DNA of 64,000 bases from Piscinibacter sp047600445. Its GTDB lineage: Bacteria; Pseudomonadota; Gammaproteobacteria; Burkholderiales; Burkholderiaceae_C. The stretch covers positions 1,612,001 to 1,676,000 of the forward strand of contig NZ_JASGKT010000002.1 in the NCBI RefSeq assembly GCF_047600445.1, in the 5' to 3' direction. The notes beneath the pieces are model-generated. The model saw only the letters and a list, made by a program, of their open reading frames with translations. It ran no database searches and had not been told where the DNA came from. A program made the translations under genes and the position numbers. Shown here piece after piece: positions 58,070-64,000 of the stretch (positions are counted from its first letter, which is position 1; every line of letters begins with the position of its first letter).

Positions 58070-59224
58070 ATGGCAAAGCGCGATTACTACGAAATCCTCG
58101 GCGTCGCGAAGAACGCGAGCGAGGAAGACATCAAGAAGGCCTACCGCAAGCTGGCCATGAAGTACCACCCCGACCGCAACCAGGGGGACGACGCGAAGAA
58201 GGCCGAGGAGAAGTTCAAGGAGGCCAAGGAGGCCTACGAGATGCTCTCCGACGCGGGCAAGCGGCAGGCCTACGACCAGTTCGGCCATGCCGGCGTCGAC
58301 CCCAACATGGGCGGCGGCGGCTTCCGCCCGGGCGGCGGCGGCGCGGACGGCTTCGGCGGCTTCGCCGAGGCCTTCGGCGACATCTTCGGCGACATCTTCG
58401 GCGGCGGGGCCGGCGGCGCGCGGCGCGGCGGCCAGCAGGTGTTCCGCGGCGCCGACCTCAGCTACGCGATGGAGATCACGCTCGAGGAAGCCGCGCACGG
58501 CAAGGAGACGCAGATCCGCATCCCCGCCTGGGAGAGCTGCGAGAGCTGCCACGGCAGCGGCGCCAAGCCCGGCACCAGCCCCAAGACCTGCACCACCTGC
58601 AACGGCTCCGGCACGGTGCACATGCGCCAGGGCTTCTTCAGCATCCAGCAGAGCTGCCCGCACTGCCACGGCAGCGGCAAGATCATTCCCGACCCCTGCC
58701 CCGCCTGCGGCGGCCAGGGGCGCATCAAGAAGACCAAGACGCTGGAGGTGAAGATCCCCGCCGGCATCGGCGAGGGCATGCGCATCCGCTCCAGCGGCAA
58801 CGGCGAGCCGGGCAGCAACGGCGGCCCGCCGGGTGACCTGTACATCGAGATCCGCGTCAAGCAGCACGACATCTTCGAGCGCGACGGCGACGACCTGCAT
58901 TGCACCGCGCCGGTCGGCCTGACCACGGCGGCGCTGGGCGGCCGCATCGAGGTGCCCACGCTGGGCGGCACGGCCGAGATCGAGCTGCCCGAAGGCACCC
59001 AGCACGGCAAGACCTTCCGCCTGCGCGGCAAGGGCATCAAGGGCGTGCGCTCCAGCTATCCCGGCGACCTGTACTGCCACGTGCAGGTGGAGACGCCCAT
59101 CAAGCTCACCGAGCACCAGCGCAAGCTGCTCAAGGAGCTGGACGAGTCCTTCCGCAAGGGCGGCGACCGGCATTCGCCGAACGCCAAGAGCTGGACCGAT
59201 CGGGTGAAGGACCTGTTCAAGTAG
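58070..59224 (+). CDS. dnaJ: Chaperone DnaJ (Hsp40)
   Basis: Co-chaperone of DnaK, 384 aa. J domain with HPD at 33-35 (MKYHPDRNQGD), Gly/Phe-rich region (residues about 75-125, including repeated GDIFG), four zinc-binding CxxCxGxG repeats (CESCHGSG, CTTCNGSG, CPHCHGSG, CPACGGQG), and C-terminal substrate domain. It follows dnaK by 111 nt, with a terminator-like hairpin between them. GAGG precedes the ATG. Confidence 0.97.
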   Translation: MAKRDYYEILGVAKNASEEDIKKAYRKLAMKYHPDRNQGDDAKKAEEKFKEAKEAYEMLSDAGKRQAYDQFGHAGVDPNMGGGGFRPGGGGADGFGGFAEAFGDIFGDIFGGGAGGARRGGQQVFRGADLSYAMEITLEEAAHGKETQIRIPAWESCESCHGSGAKPGTSPKTCTTCNGSGTVHMRQGFFSIQQSCPHCHGSGKIIPDPCPACGGQGRIKKTKTLEVKIPAGIGEGMRIRSSGNGEPGSNGGPPGDLYIEIRVKQHDIFERDGDDLHCTAPVGLTTAALGGRIEVPTLGGTAEIELPEGTQHGKTFRLRGKGIKGVRSSYPGDLYCHVQVETPIKLTEHQRKLLKELDESFRKGGDRHSPNAKSWTDRVKDLFK

Positions 59225-59227
59225 GAA

Positions 59228-59245
59228 GCCGGCACGCGCGCCGGC
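59228..59245. terminator. Hairpin between convergent dnaJ and the radical SAM gene
   Basis: A 6-bp stem (gccggc, 59228-59233 with 59240-59245) and 6-nt loop fill the 22-nt gap between convergent stops. No T-run is present on either strand, so termination is inferred only from position. Confidence 0.35.
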
Positions 59246-59246
59246 G

Positions 59247-60356
59247 TCAGAACAGCTCGCCCTGCCCGGCCGCGCCGGGGCGGCGAAAGCGCGTCAGGTC
59301 GAGTTCGTGGCGCGTGCGGTTCAGCCCCAGGCGCGCGCAGGCCTTGTGCAGACGCTGGCGCAGCAGGCGCGCCCACACGCCCTCGCCCGTCATGCGGCTG
59401 CCGAAGCGCGCGTCGTTGTCGCGCCCGCCGCGCATCTCGCGCAGGCGCGCCATCACGCGTTCGGCGCGCAGCGGGTAGTGGCGCGCCAGCCAGTCCTGGA
59501 ACAGCGGGTTCACCTCCCAGGGCAGGCGCAGCACGATCGAGAACGCGCGCGTCGCGCCGGCCTCGGCGGCGGCTTCGAGCACGCGCTCCAGCTCGGGCTC
59601 GTTGATGAACGGGATCACCGGAGAGACGCTCACGCCCACCGGCACGCCCGCGTCGGCCAGCGCGCGTATGGTGCGCAGGCGGCGCTGCGGCGAGGCCGCG
59701 CGCGGCTCGAGGACGCGCGCCAGCGCGGCGTCGAGCGTCGTCACCGACACGTACACCGCGACGAGGCGCTGCTGCGCCATCGGCGCGAGCAGGTCGAGGT
59801 CGCGCTCGACCCCGGACGACTTGGTGACCAGCGAGAACGCATGGCGGCACTCGGCCAGCACCTCGATCACCGCGCGCGTGATGCGCAGGCGGCGCTCGAC
59901 CGGCTGGTAGGCGTCGGTGGCCGAGCCGAGGTTGAGCATCAGCGGCTCGTAGGCGCGCCCGGACAGCGCCTCGCGCAGCCGCTCGGCGGCGTTGACCTTG
60001 GCGACGATGCGCGTCTCGAAGTCGAGGCCGGGCGAGAGGTTCAGGTAGCTGTGCGTCGGCCGCGCGAAGCAGTAGATGCAGCCGTGCTCGCAGCCGCGGT
60101 AGGGGTTGATCGAGAGATCGAAGGCGATGTCCGGCGAGTCGTTGCCGCTGAGGATGGACTTGACGCGCTCCTCGATGATCTGCGTGCGCGGCGGCACGAT
60201 CTCCTCGCTGGCCTGCTGGTCCAGCGTGCCCCAGCCGTCGTCCCAGGGCTCGGCGTGCTGCGCGCTGAAGCGGTGTTCTAGCGCCCAGGTGGTGCCGCGC
60301 CCCTTGGGCGCGAGCGCTTCGGCGCTCAGGATGTCGATGCGGCGGGCGTGGCGCAT
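59247..60356 (-). CDS. PA0069-family radical SAM protein (spore photoproduct lyase-like)
   Basis: Radical SAM enzyme of 369 aa with the 4Fe-4S ligands Cys89, Cys93 and Cys96 in NPYRGCEHGCIYCFARPTHS, the form shared with spore photoproduct lyase. KGRGTTW near residue 18 and PVIPFINEPELERVLEA in the barrel match the PA0069 group. The ATG at 60356 lies just 1 nt from a perfect LexA box, leaving no space for a Shine-Dalgarno; a longer GTG frame (60419) would start inside dnaB. That suggests SOS control and a leaderless transcript. Substrate unknown; a DNA-repair role is inferred. It lies downstream of dnaB on the same strand. Confidence 0.9.
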   Translation of the reverse strand: MRHARRIDILSAEALAPKGRGTTWALEHRFSAQHAEPWDDGWGTLDQQASEEIVPPRTQIIEERVKSILSGNDSPDIAFDLSINPYRGCEHGCIYCFARPTHSYLNLSPGLDFETRIVAKVNAAERLREALSGRAYEPLMLNLGSATDAYQPVERRLRITRAVIEVLAECRHAFSLVTKSSGVERDLDLLAPMAQQRLVAVYVSVTTLDAALARVLEPRAASPQRRLRTIRALADAGVPVGVSVSPVIPFINEPELERVLEAAAEAGATRAFSIVLRLPWEVNPLFQDWLARHYPLRAERVMARLREMRGGRDNDARFGSRMTGEGVWARLLRQRLHKACARLGLNRTRHELDLTRFRRPGAAGQGELF

Positions 60357-60357
60357 A

Positions 60358-60373
60358 CTGTAAATATATACAG
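60358..60373 (-). promoter_or_regulatory. LexA (SOS) box
   Basis: CTGTAAATATATACAG is a perfect CTGT-N8-ACAG palindrome with an all-A/T core, the E. coli-type LexA site also used in betaproteobacteria. It is A+T-rich in an otherwise G+C-rich region. On the minus strand it contains TATATT, a possible -10 element whose start point would fall at the ATG of the radical SAM gene. It sits 27 nt after the dnaB stop. Confidence 0.8.
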
Positions 60374-60399
60374 TCTTCGCACGGCACGCACCGGCAGCC

Positions 60400-61815
60400 T
60401 CAGTAGTCGTCGCCTCCACCCATGCCCGGGGCCAGGTTGTCGAACTTGGTCAGCGGCTTCAGGAAGGTCAGCTTGCAGGTGCCGGTCGGGCCGTTGCGCT
60501 GCTTGCCGATGATGATCTCCGCGATGCCGGGCTCCTTGCAGGCTTCCTTGGTGTAGTACTCGTCGCGGTAGATGAACATGATCACGTCGGCGTCCTGCTC
60601 GATCGCGCCGGACTCGCGCAGGTCGCTCATCATCGGGCGCTTGTCGGTGCGCGTCTCGACGCTGCGGTTGAGCTGCGACAGCGCGATCACCGGGCACTTC
60701 AGCTCCTTGGCCAGCGACTTCAGCCCGCGCGAGATCTCGCCGATCTCGGTGGCGCGGTTCTCGTCGCCGCCGCCGCCGCTGCCGCTCATCAGTTGCAGGT
60801 AGTCGACCACGATCAGCCCGAGCTGCCCGCACTGGCGCGCCTGGCGCCGCGCGCGCGCGCGCACCTCGCTGGGCGTCAGGCCCGGGCTCTCGTCGATGAA
60901 CATGCTGACCCGGCCGAGCTTCTCGACGGCCTCGGACAGCCGCCCCCATTCGTCGTCGCGCAGCCGGCCGGTGCGCAGGTTGCTCTGGTCGATGCGGCCG
61001 AGCGAGCCGACCATGCGCAGCGCGAGCTGCGCGGCGCCCATTTCCATCGAGAACACCACCACCGGCAGGCCCTCGTTGACGGCCACGTGCTCGCCGATGT
61101 TCAGCGCGAACGCGGTCTTGCCCATCGAGGGGCGCGCCGCCAGCACGATCAGGTCGCCGGGCTGCAGGCCGGCGGTCATCCGGTCGAGGTCGTAGAAGCC
61201 GGTGCGCACGCCGGTCACGTCCTCGGCGCCGTTCTCGTGCAGTTCGTTGACGCGGTCGATCAGCTGCACCACGAGCTGGTCCATGCTCTGGAAGCCCTGG
61301 CGCGAGCGCGAGCCCTCCTCGCCGATGCGGAAGATCTTGCCCTCGGCCTCGTCGAGGATCTCCGAAACCTGCCGGCCCTGCGGGTTGAAGGCCGTGGTGG
61401 CGATCTCGTCGGCGGTGGCGACCAGCTTGCGCAGGATGGCGCGCTCGCGCACGATCTCCGCGTAGCGGCGCAGGTTGGCCGCGCTGGGCACGCTCTGCGC
61501 CAGCGCGTTGAGGTAGACGAGCCCGCCGCACTCCTCGGCCTTGCCCAGGCTCTGCAACTGCTCGAAGACCGTGATCACGTCGGCCGGGCGCGTGGCGTTG
61601 ACCAGCGCGCCTATCGCGGCGTAGATGTGGCGGTGCTCCCAGCGGTAGAAGTCGCTGTCGCTGAGCAGGTCGCCGGCGCGGTCCCAGGCGCTGTTGTCGA
61701 GCAGCAGGCCGCCGAGCACGCTCTGCTCGGCCTCGATCGAATGCGGCGGCACGCGCAGCCGCGCGACTTCGTCGTCGGGGCGCGACTCGGCGCTGTTGGA
61801 GAAAACGGCAGACAT
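60400..61815 (-). CDS. dnaB: Replicative DNA helicase DnaB
   Basis: Hexameric 5'-3' helicase of the replication fork, 471 aa. The N-terminal domain (VPPHSIEAEQSVLGGLLLDN) is followed by the RecA-like ATPase with Walker A (ARPSMGKTAFALNI), Walker B (GLIVVDYLQLMSG) and the arginine-finger region. It ends in a flexible Gly/Asp tail. No intein is inserted. The ATG at 61815 is preferred to a longer frame since homology begins just after. It lies downstream of the rpsF-priB-rpsR-rplI cluster but beyond a strong terminator, so it has its own promoter. Confidence 0.97.
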   Translation of the reverse strand: MSAVFSNSAESRPDDEVARLRVPPHSIEAEQSVLGGLLLDNSAWDRAGDLLSDSDFYRWEHRHIYAAIGALVNATRPADVITVFEQLQSLGKAEECGGLVYLNALAQSVPSAANLRRYAEIVRERAILRKLVATADEIATTAFNPQGRQVSEILDEAEGKIFRIGEEGSRSRQGFQSMDQLVVQLIDRVNELHENGAEDVTGVRTGFYDLDRMTAGLQPGDLIVLAARPSMGKTAFALNIGEHVAVNEGLPVVVFSMEMGAAQLALRMVGSLGRIDQSNLRTGRLRDDEWGRLSEAVEKLGRVSMFIDESPGLTPSEVRARARRQARQCGQLGLIVVDYLQLMSGSGGGGDENRATEIGEISRGLKSLAKELKCPVIALSQLNRSVETRTDKRPMMSDLRESGAIEQDADVIMFIYRDEYYTKEACKEPGIAEIIIGKQRNGPTGTCKLTFLKPLTKFDNLAPGMGGGDDY

Positions 61816-61912
61816 CGGCGGATCATAGGCCGGCGCCGGCCGCGAGCCTGTGCGCAAGCCTGTGGAAATTCGGGGGGCAAGCGCTGGACAAGTAGCGTGC
61901 GCGCGGCCAAAG

Positions 61913-61937
61913 AAAAAGGGCCGGCATGCGCCGGCCC
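61913..61937 (-). terminator. Rho-independent terminator of the rpsF-priB-rpsR-rplI operon
   Basis: On the minus strand, an 8-bp perfect stem (61930-61937 with 61918-61925) with a 4-nt loop is followed by five T residues (61917-61913) and then more T-rich sequence. It lies 25 nt after the rplI stop and cleanly ends the ribosomal protein operon before dnaB. Confidence 0.9.
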
Positions 61938-61961
61938 CGCAGTCGTACCGGGCCGAAGGCC

Positions 61962-62414
61962 TCAGTCGGTCTCGCCGATCACGACGACCTTGACTTCCGC
62001 CGCCACGTCGGTGTGCGGCACCACGGTCACGGTGTGCTCGCCGACGGTCTTGATCGGGCCGCTGGTCAGGCGCACCTGCGCCTTGGCGACCTTGAAGTCG
62101 ATGCGGTTCAGCGCGTCGGCGATGTCGGCGTTGGTCACCGAGCCGAACAGGCGGCCGTCGACGCCGGCCTTCTGCGTGATGTGCACGGTGCGGCCGTTCA
62201 TCTTCTCGGCCAGCGCCTGGGCGGCGGCGAGCTTCTCGGCGGCGGCCTTCTCCAGTTCGGCGCGCTTGGCCTCGAACTCCTTGATCGCGGCGTCGGTGGC
62301 GCGGCGCGCCGCCTTGGTCGGGATCAGGAAGTTGCGGGCGTAGCCGTCCTTCACCTTGACGACGTCACCCAGGTTGCCCAGGTTGACGACTTTTTCGAGC
62401 AGGATCACTTGCAT
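61962..62414 (-). CDS. rplI: 50S ribosomal protein L9
   Basis: L9 binds 23S rRNA at the base of the L1 stalk. The product is 150 aa, standard length. The N domain is MQVILLEKVVNLGNLGDVVK with VKDGYARNFLIP; the connecting helix is rich in Ala/Lys/Glu, and the C domain ends TVTVVPHTDVAAEVKVVVIG. GGGAG precedes the ATG, 13 nt after rpsR. Confidence 0.98.
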   Translation of the reverse strand: MQVILLEKVVNLGNLGDVVKVKDGYARNFLIPTKAARRATDAAIKEFEAKRAELEKAAAEKLAAAQALAEKMNGRTVHITQKAGVDGRLFGSVTNADIADALNRIDFKVAKAQVRLTSGPIKTVGEHTVTVVPHTDVAAEVKVVVIGETD

Positions 62415-62427
62415 GGCGATGCTCCCT

Positions 62428-62718
62428 TCAGACCTTGTGCTGGTCGCTGTACGGCAGCAGGGCCAGGAAGCGAGCGCGCTTGATGCAGGTGGTGAGCTGG
62501 CGCTGGAAGAAGGCGCGCGTGCCGGTCAGGCGCGCGGGCACGATCTTGCCGTTCTCGCCGACGAAATCGCGCAGGGTGTCGACGTCCTTGTAGTCGATCT
62601 CCTTCACGCCGGTGACGGTGAAGCGGCAGAAGCGCTTGCGGCGGAACAGCAGCGATTGTTGGTTGCGCTTGGGCTTGCGGTCCTTCGAGAACCGGCCTTT
62701 ACCACGGGGCGGGGGCAT
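62428..62718 (-). CDS. rpsR: 30S ribosomal protein S18
   Basis: Small-subunit protein, 96 aa, slightly longer than E. coli S18 because of a basic N-terminal stretch (PPPRGKGRFSKDRKPKRNQQ). The core is FCRFTVTGVKEIDYKDVDTL, RDFVGENGKIVPARLTGTRA and FFQRQLTTCIKRARFLALLP. AGAGG precedes the ATG. It lies between priB and rplI. Confidence 0.97.
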   Translation of the reverse strand: MPPPRGKGRFSKDRKPKRNQQSLLFRRKRFCRFTVTGVKEIDYKDVDTLRDFVGENGKIVPARLTGTRAFFQRQLTTCIKRARFLALLPYSDQHKV

Positions 62719-62760
62719 GGTGTACCTCTTTCTGATCTATCCGGATGGAACGTGTGTCTG

Positions 62761-63030
62761 TCAGTCGAGTTCGGTCACGTGGAAGACGACGCCGCGGCCG
62801 TTGCGCTGGGCGGCGACGAAGCCGGCGAAGCCGTGCTCGCTGCCGAGTTCGAGCGCACTGACCTGCTGCACGATCTGCCCGATCGCCCGGGCCCGGAGTT
62901 CCACCGAGACCTTCCTGGGCTGCCCGTCCTGCGTGACCTGCGATTCGTGCCGAAGCGAAAAATCCAGGGCCGGCAGTCCGGCGGGGGTGTAGCGAAGCGC
63001 GGCGCGTTCGACCAGCGTGGCCGACAGCAT
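62761..63030 (-). CDS. priB: Primosomal replication protein N (PriB)
   Basis: Single-stranded-DNA-binding OB-fold protein of replication restart, 89 aa from the ATG at 63030 (MLSATLVERAALRYTPAGLP, LDFSLRHESQ, KVSVELRARAIGQIVQQVSA). Homologues usually begin with a few residues more (x-N-R-L). Here those residues are also encoded, beginning at a CTG (63042) that overlaps the rpsF stop as CTGA, so an unusual CTG start is possible. There is no clear Shine-Dalgarno for the ATG. It sits between rpsF and rpsR, the standard order. Confidence 0.92.
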   Translation of the reverse strand: MLSATLVERAALRYTPAGLPALDFSLRHESQVTQDGQPRKVSVELRARAIGQIVQQVSALELGSEHGFAGFVAAQRNGRGVVFHVTELD

Positions 63031-63038
63031 CAGCCTGT

Positions 63039-63401
63039 TCAGGCGGCCGACTCCTGGGCGGTCTTGCGCGACTCTTCCTTCTCGACGGCCTTCATCATCA
63101 CCGACGGCGTGGTCTCGGCCTGGGCCTTCACCACGGTCAGGTGACGCAGCACGGCGTCGTTGAAGCGGAAGCCCGTCTCGAGCTCGGCCAGCGTCTCCTT
63201 GCTGCACTCGATGTTCAGGCACAGGTAGTGCGCCTTGGCGAGCTTCTGGATCAGGTAGGCGAGCTGGCGGCGGCCCCAGTCCTCGACACGGTGCACCTTG
63301 CCGCCGGCGGCGGTGACGATGCCCTTGTAGCGTTCCAGCATGGCCGGAACCTGTTCGCTCTGATCCGGATGGATCAGCAGAACGATCTCGTAGTGACGCA
63401 T
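63039..63401 (-). CDS. rpsF: 30S ribosomal protein S6
   Basis: Small-subunit protein of 120 aa that pairs with S18. The start MRHYEIVLLIHPDQSEQVPA is typical, and the ATG at 63401 has GAGGAG just upstream; the longer frame to 63461 is rejected. GGKVHRVEDWGRRQLAYLIQ and KAHYLCLNIEC follow. A short basic/acidic tail (EKEESRKTAQESAA) ends it. First gene of the rpsF-priB-rpsR-rplI operon. Confidence 0.98.
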   Translation of the reverse strand: MRHYEIVLLIHPDQSEQVPAMLERYKGIVTAAGGKVHRVEDWGRRQLAYLIQKLAKAHYLCLNIECSKETLAELETGFRFNDAVLRHLTVVKAQAETTPSVMMKAVEKEESRKTAQESAA

Positions 63402-63502
63402 CGATACTCCTCGAGGTTTCCAGGCTGGCGGCGAAGCCGCCACGCCGTTGCTGGAAGCCACCCCGAAGCGTCGGTCCCGGGTGTGGCAAGGGAAAGCCCG
63501 CG

Positions 63503-63508
63503 AGTATA
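63503..63508 (-). promoter_or_regulatory. Probable -10 element for the rpsF operon
   Basis: On the minus strand TATACT (63508-63503) lies about 100 nt before rpsF, just downstream of the nadB stop. A -35 at 17-nt spacing would fall inside nadB and is weak (GTGTAC, 63531-63526). It gives the ribosomal operon a start independent of nadB. Confidence 0.5.
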
Positions 63509-63510
63509 CC

Positions 63511-64000
63511 TCAGCCGCTGAGCCCGTACACCTTGGGCCGGGCGCCGCTGCGGGCGCGGCGCACCAGCACGGTCGGGAAGCTGACCGGCAGCGCGTTCGG
63601 GAAGTCGCGGCTGTAGTGCAGGCCGCGGCTCTCGTGGCGCATCAGCGCCGAGCGCACGATCAGCTCGGCGCAGTCGACCAGGTTGCGCAGCTCGAGCAGG
63701 TCGCGGTTGACGCGGAAGTTGGCGTAGTAGTCGTCGATCTCGCTCTTGAGCAGCTTGATGCGGTGCAGCGCGCGTTCCAGCCGCTTGGTGGTGCGCACGA
63801 TGCCGACGTAGTTCCACATCAGCAGGCGCAGCTCGTCCCAGTTGTGGGCGATGACGACCTGCTCGTCGGCGTTCTCGACCTGGCTCTCGTCCCAGGCCGG
63901 CAGCGCCGGCCGCTCGTGCCGCGGCTGGCCGAGGATGTCGTCGGCGCAGCCGCGCCCCAGCACCACGCATTCGAGCAGCGAGTTGCTGGCCAGCCGGTTG
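63511..64000 (-). CDS. nadB: L-aspartate oxidase, C-terminal part (5'-partial)
   Basis: The last 163 codons of an L-aspartate oxidase, first enzyme of de novo NAD synthesis. The frame runs off the right edge (minus strand). The first visible residues NRLASNSLLECVVLGRGCAD match the FAD-binding signature just before the C-terminal three-helix domain. The rest is the succinate dehydrogenase/fumarate reductase flavoprotein C-terminal domain (HNWDELRLLMWNYVGIVRTT, SEIDDYYANFRVNRDLLELR, then NLVDCAELIVRSALMRHESR). The start is outside the window. Confidence 0.93.
   Translation of the reverse strand, partial: NRLASNSLLECVVLGRGCADDILGQPRHERPALPAWDESQVENADEQVVIAHNWDELRLLMWNYVGIVRTTKRLERALHRIKLLKSEIDDYYANFRVNRDLLELRNLVDCAELIVRSALMRHESRGLHYSRDFPNALPVSFPTVLVRRARSGARPKVYGLSG

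Overview
The window is a very G+C-rich stretch (about 70 % by eye) of what looks like ordinary chromosome from a betaproteobacterium of the order Burkholderiales, perhaps near Rubrivivax, Leptothrix or Methylibium. That placement is inferred from protein similarity I recognise and from gene orders such as pepA-holC beside lptF-lptG, rpsF-priB-rpsR-rplI-dnaB, and hemH / hslR / grpE-dnaK-dnaJ. I see no rRNA, CRISPR array, insertion sequence, integrase or prophage. Two tRNA genes are present, and no gene-free stretch exceeds 300 bases.

Layout. 1-5480: glycogen metabolism (glgB, cut by the window edge, glgX, malQ). 5490-15850: a LivK-type binding protein, then a small gene-holC-pepA facing lptF-lptG, a CbiX-type chelatase, cysB, a methionine-type aminotransferase and a short FimV-like protein. 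15974-19928: an acyl-CoA block with a PaaG-like crotonase, a Crp/Fnr regulator, an ACAD10-type kinase and its acyl-CoA dehydrogenase. 19954-26155: an unknown protein, a Ure2p/YfcG-like GST, two large membrane proteins (DUF2157; DUF4401-GDYXXLXY), rdgC, tRNA-Arg, tRNA-Pro and two small membrane proteins. 26208-33296: hrpA, argA, yggX, a lone Fur-boxed ferric-binding protein and an H-NS-like protein. 33317-44257: a frameshifted MASE1-GGDEF-EAL gene, dnaG, rpoD, a class III cyclase with an FHA domain, a hybrid histidine kinase and hemH. 44262-49841: the tripartite tricarboxylate system tctCBA with its two-component pair tctDE, then hslR. 49914-55253: an acyl-CoA synthetase, a frameshifted secreted serine hydrolase and a divergent two-component pair. 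55303-59224: grpE-dnaK-dnaJ behind a heat-shock promoter. 59247-64000: a radical SAM gene under a LexA box, dnaB, rplI, rpsR, priB, rpsF and the 3' end of nadB.

How genes work together. Many genes overlap by 4 nt (ATGA or GTGA: glgB/glgX, lptF/lptG, lptG/cbiX, the two-component pairs, the kinase/hemH), which points to translational coupling. Regulatory sites seen directly are a Fur box/promoter (31786-31816), a sigma-32 promoter (55303-55330), a perfect CTGT-N8-ACAG LexA box (60358-60373), a TATAAT element before rpoD and TTTGTC repeats (53125-53181). No wholly new multi-gene system is evident. The most interesting leads are the SOS-boxed, apparently leaderless spore-photolyase-like gene, the ACAD10-type kinase/dehydrogenase pair with an unusual crotonase, the cyclase-FHA/hybrid-kinase pair beside rpoD, and the TTTGTC-flanked two-component/hydrolase/acyl-CoA synthetase cassette lodged between hslR and grpE.
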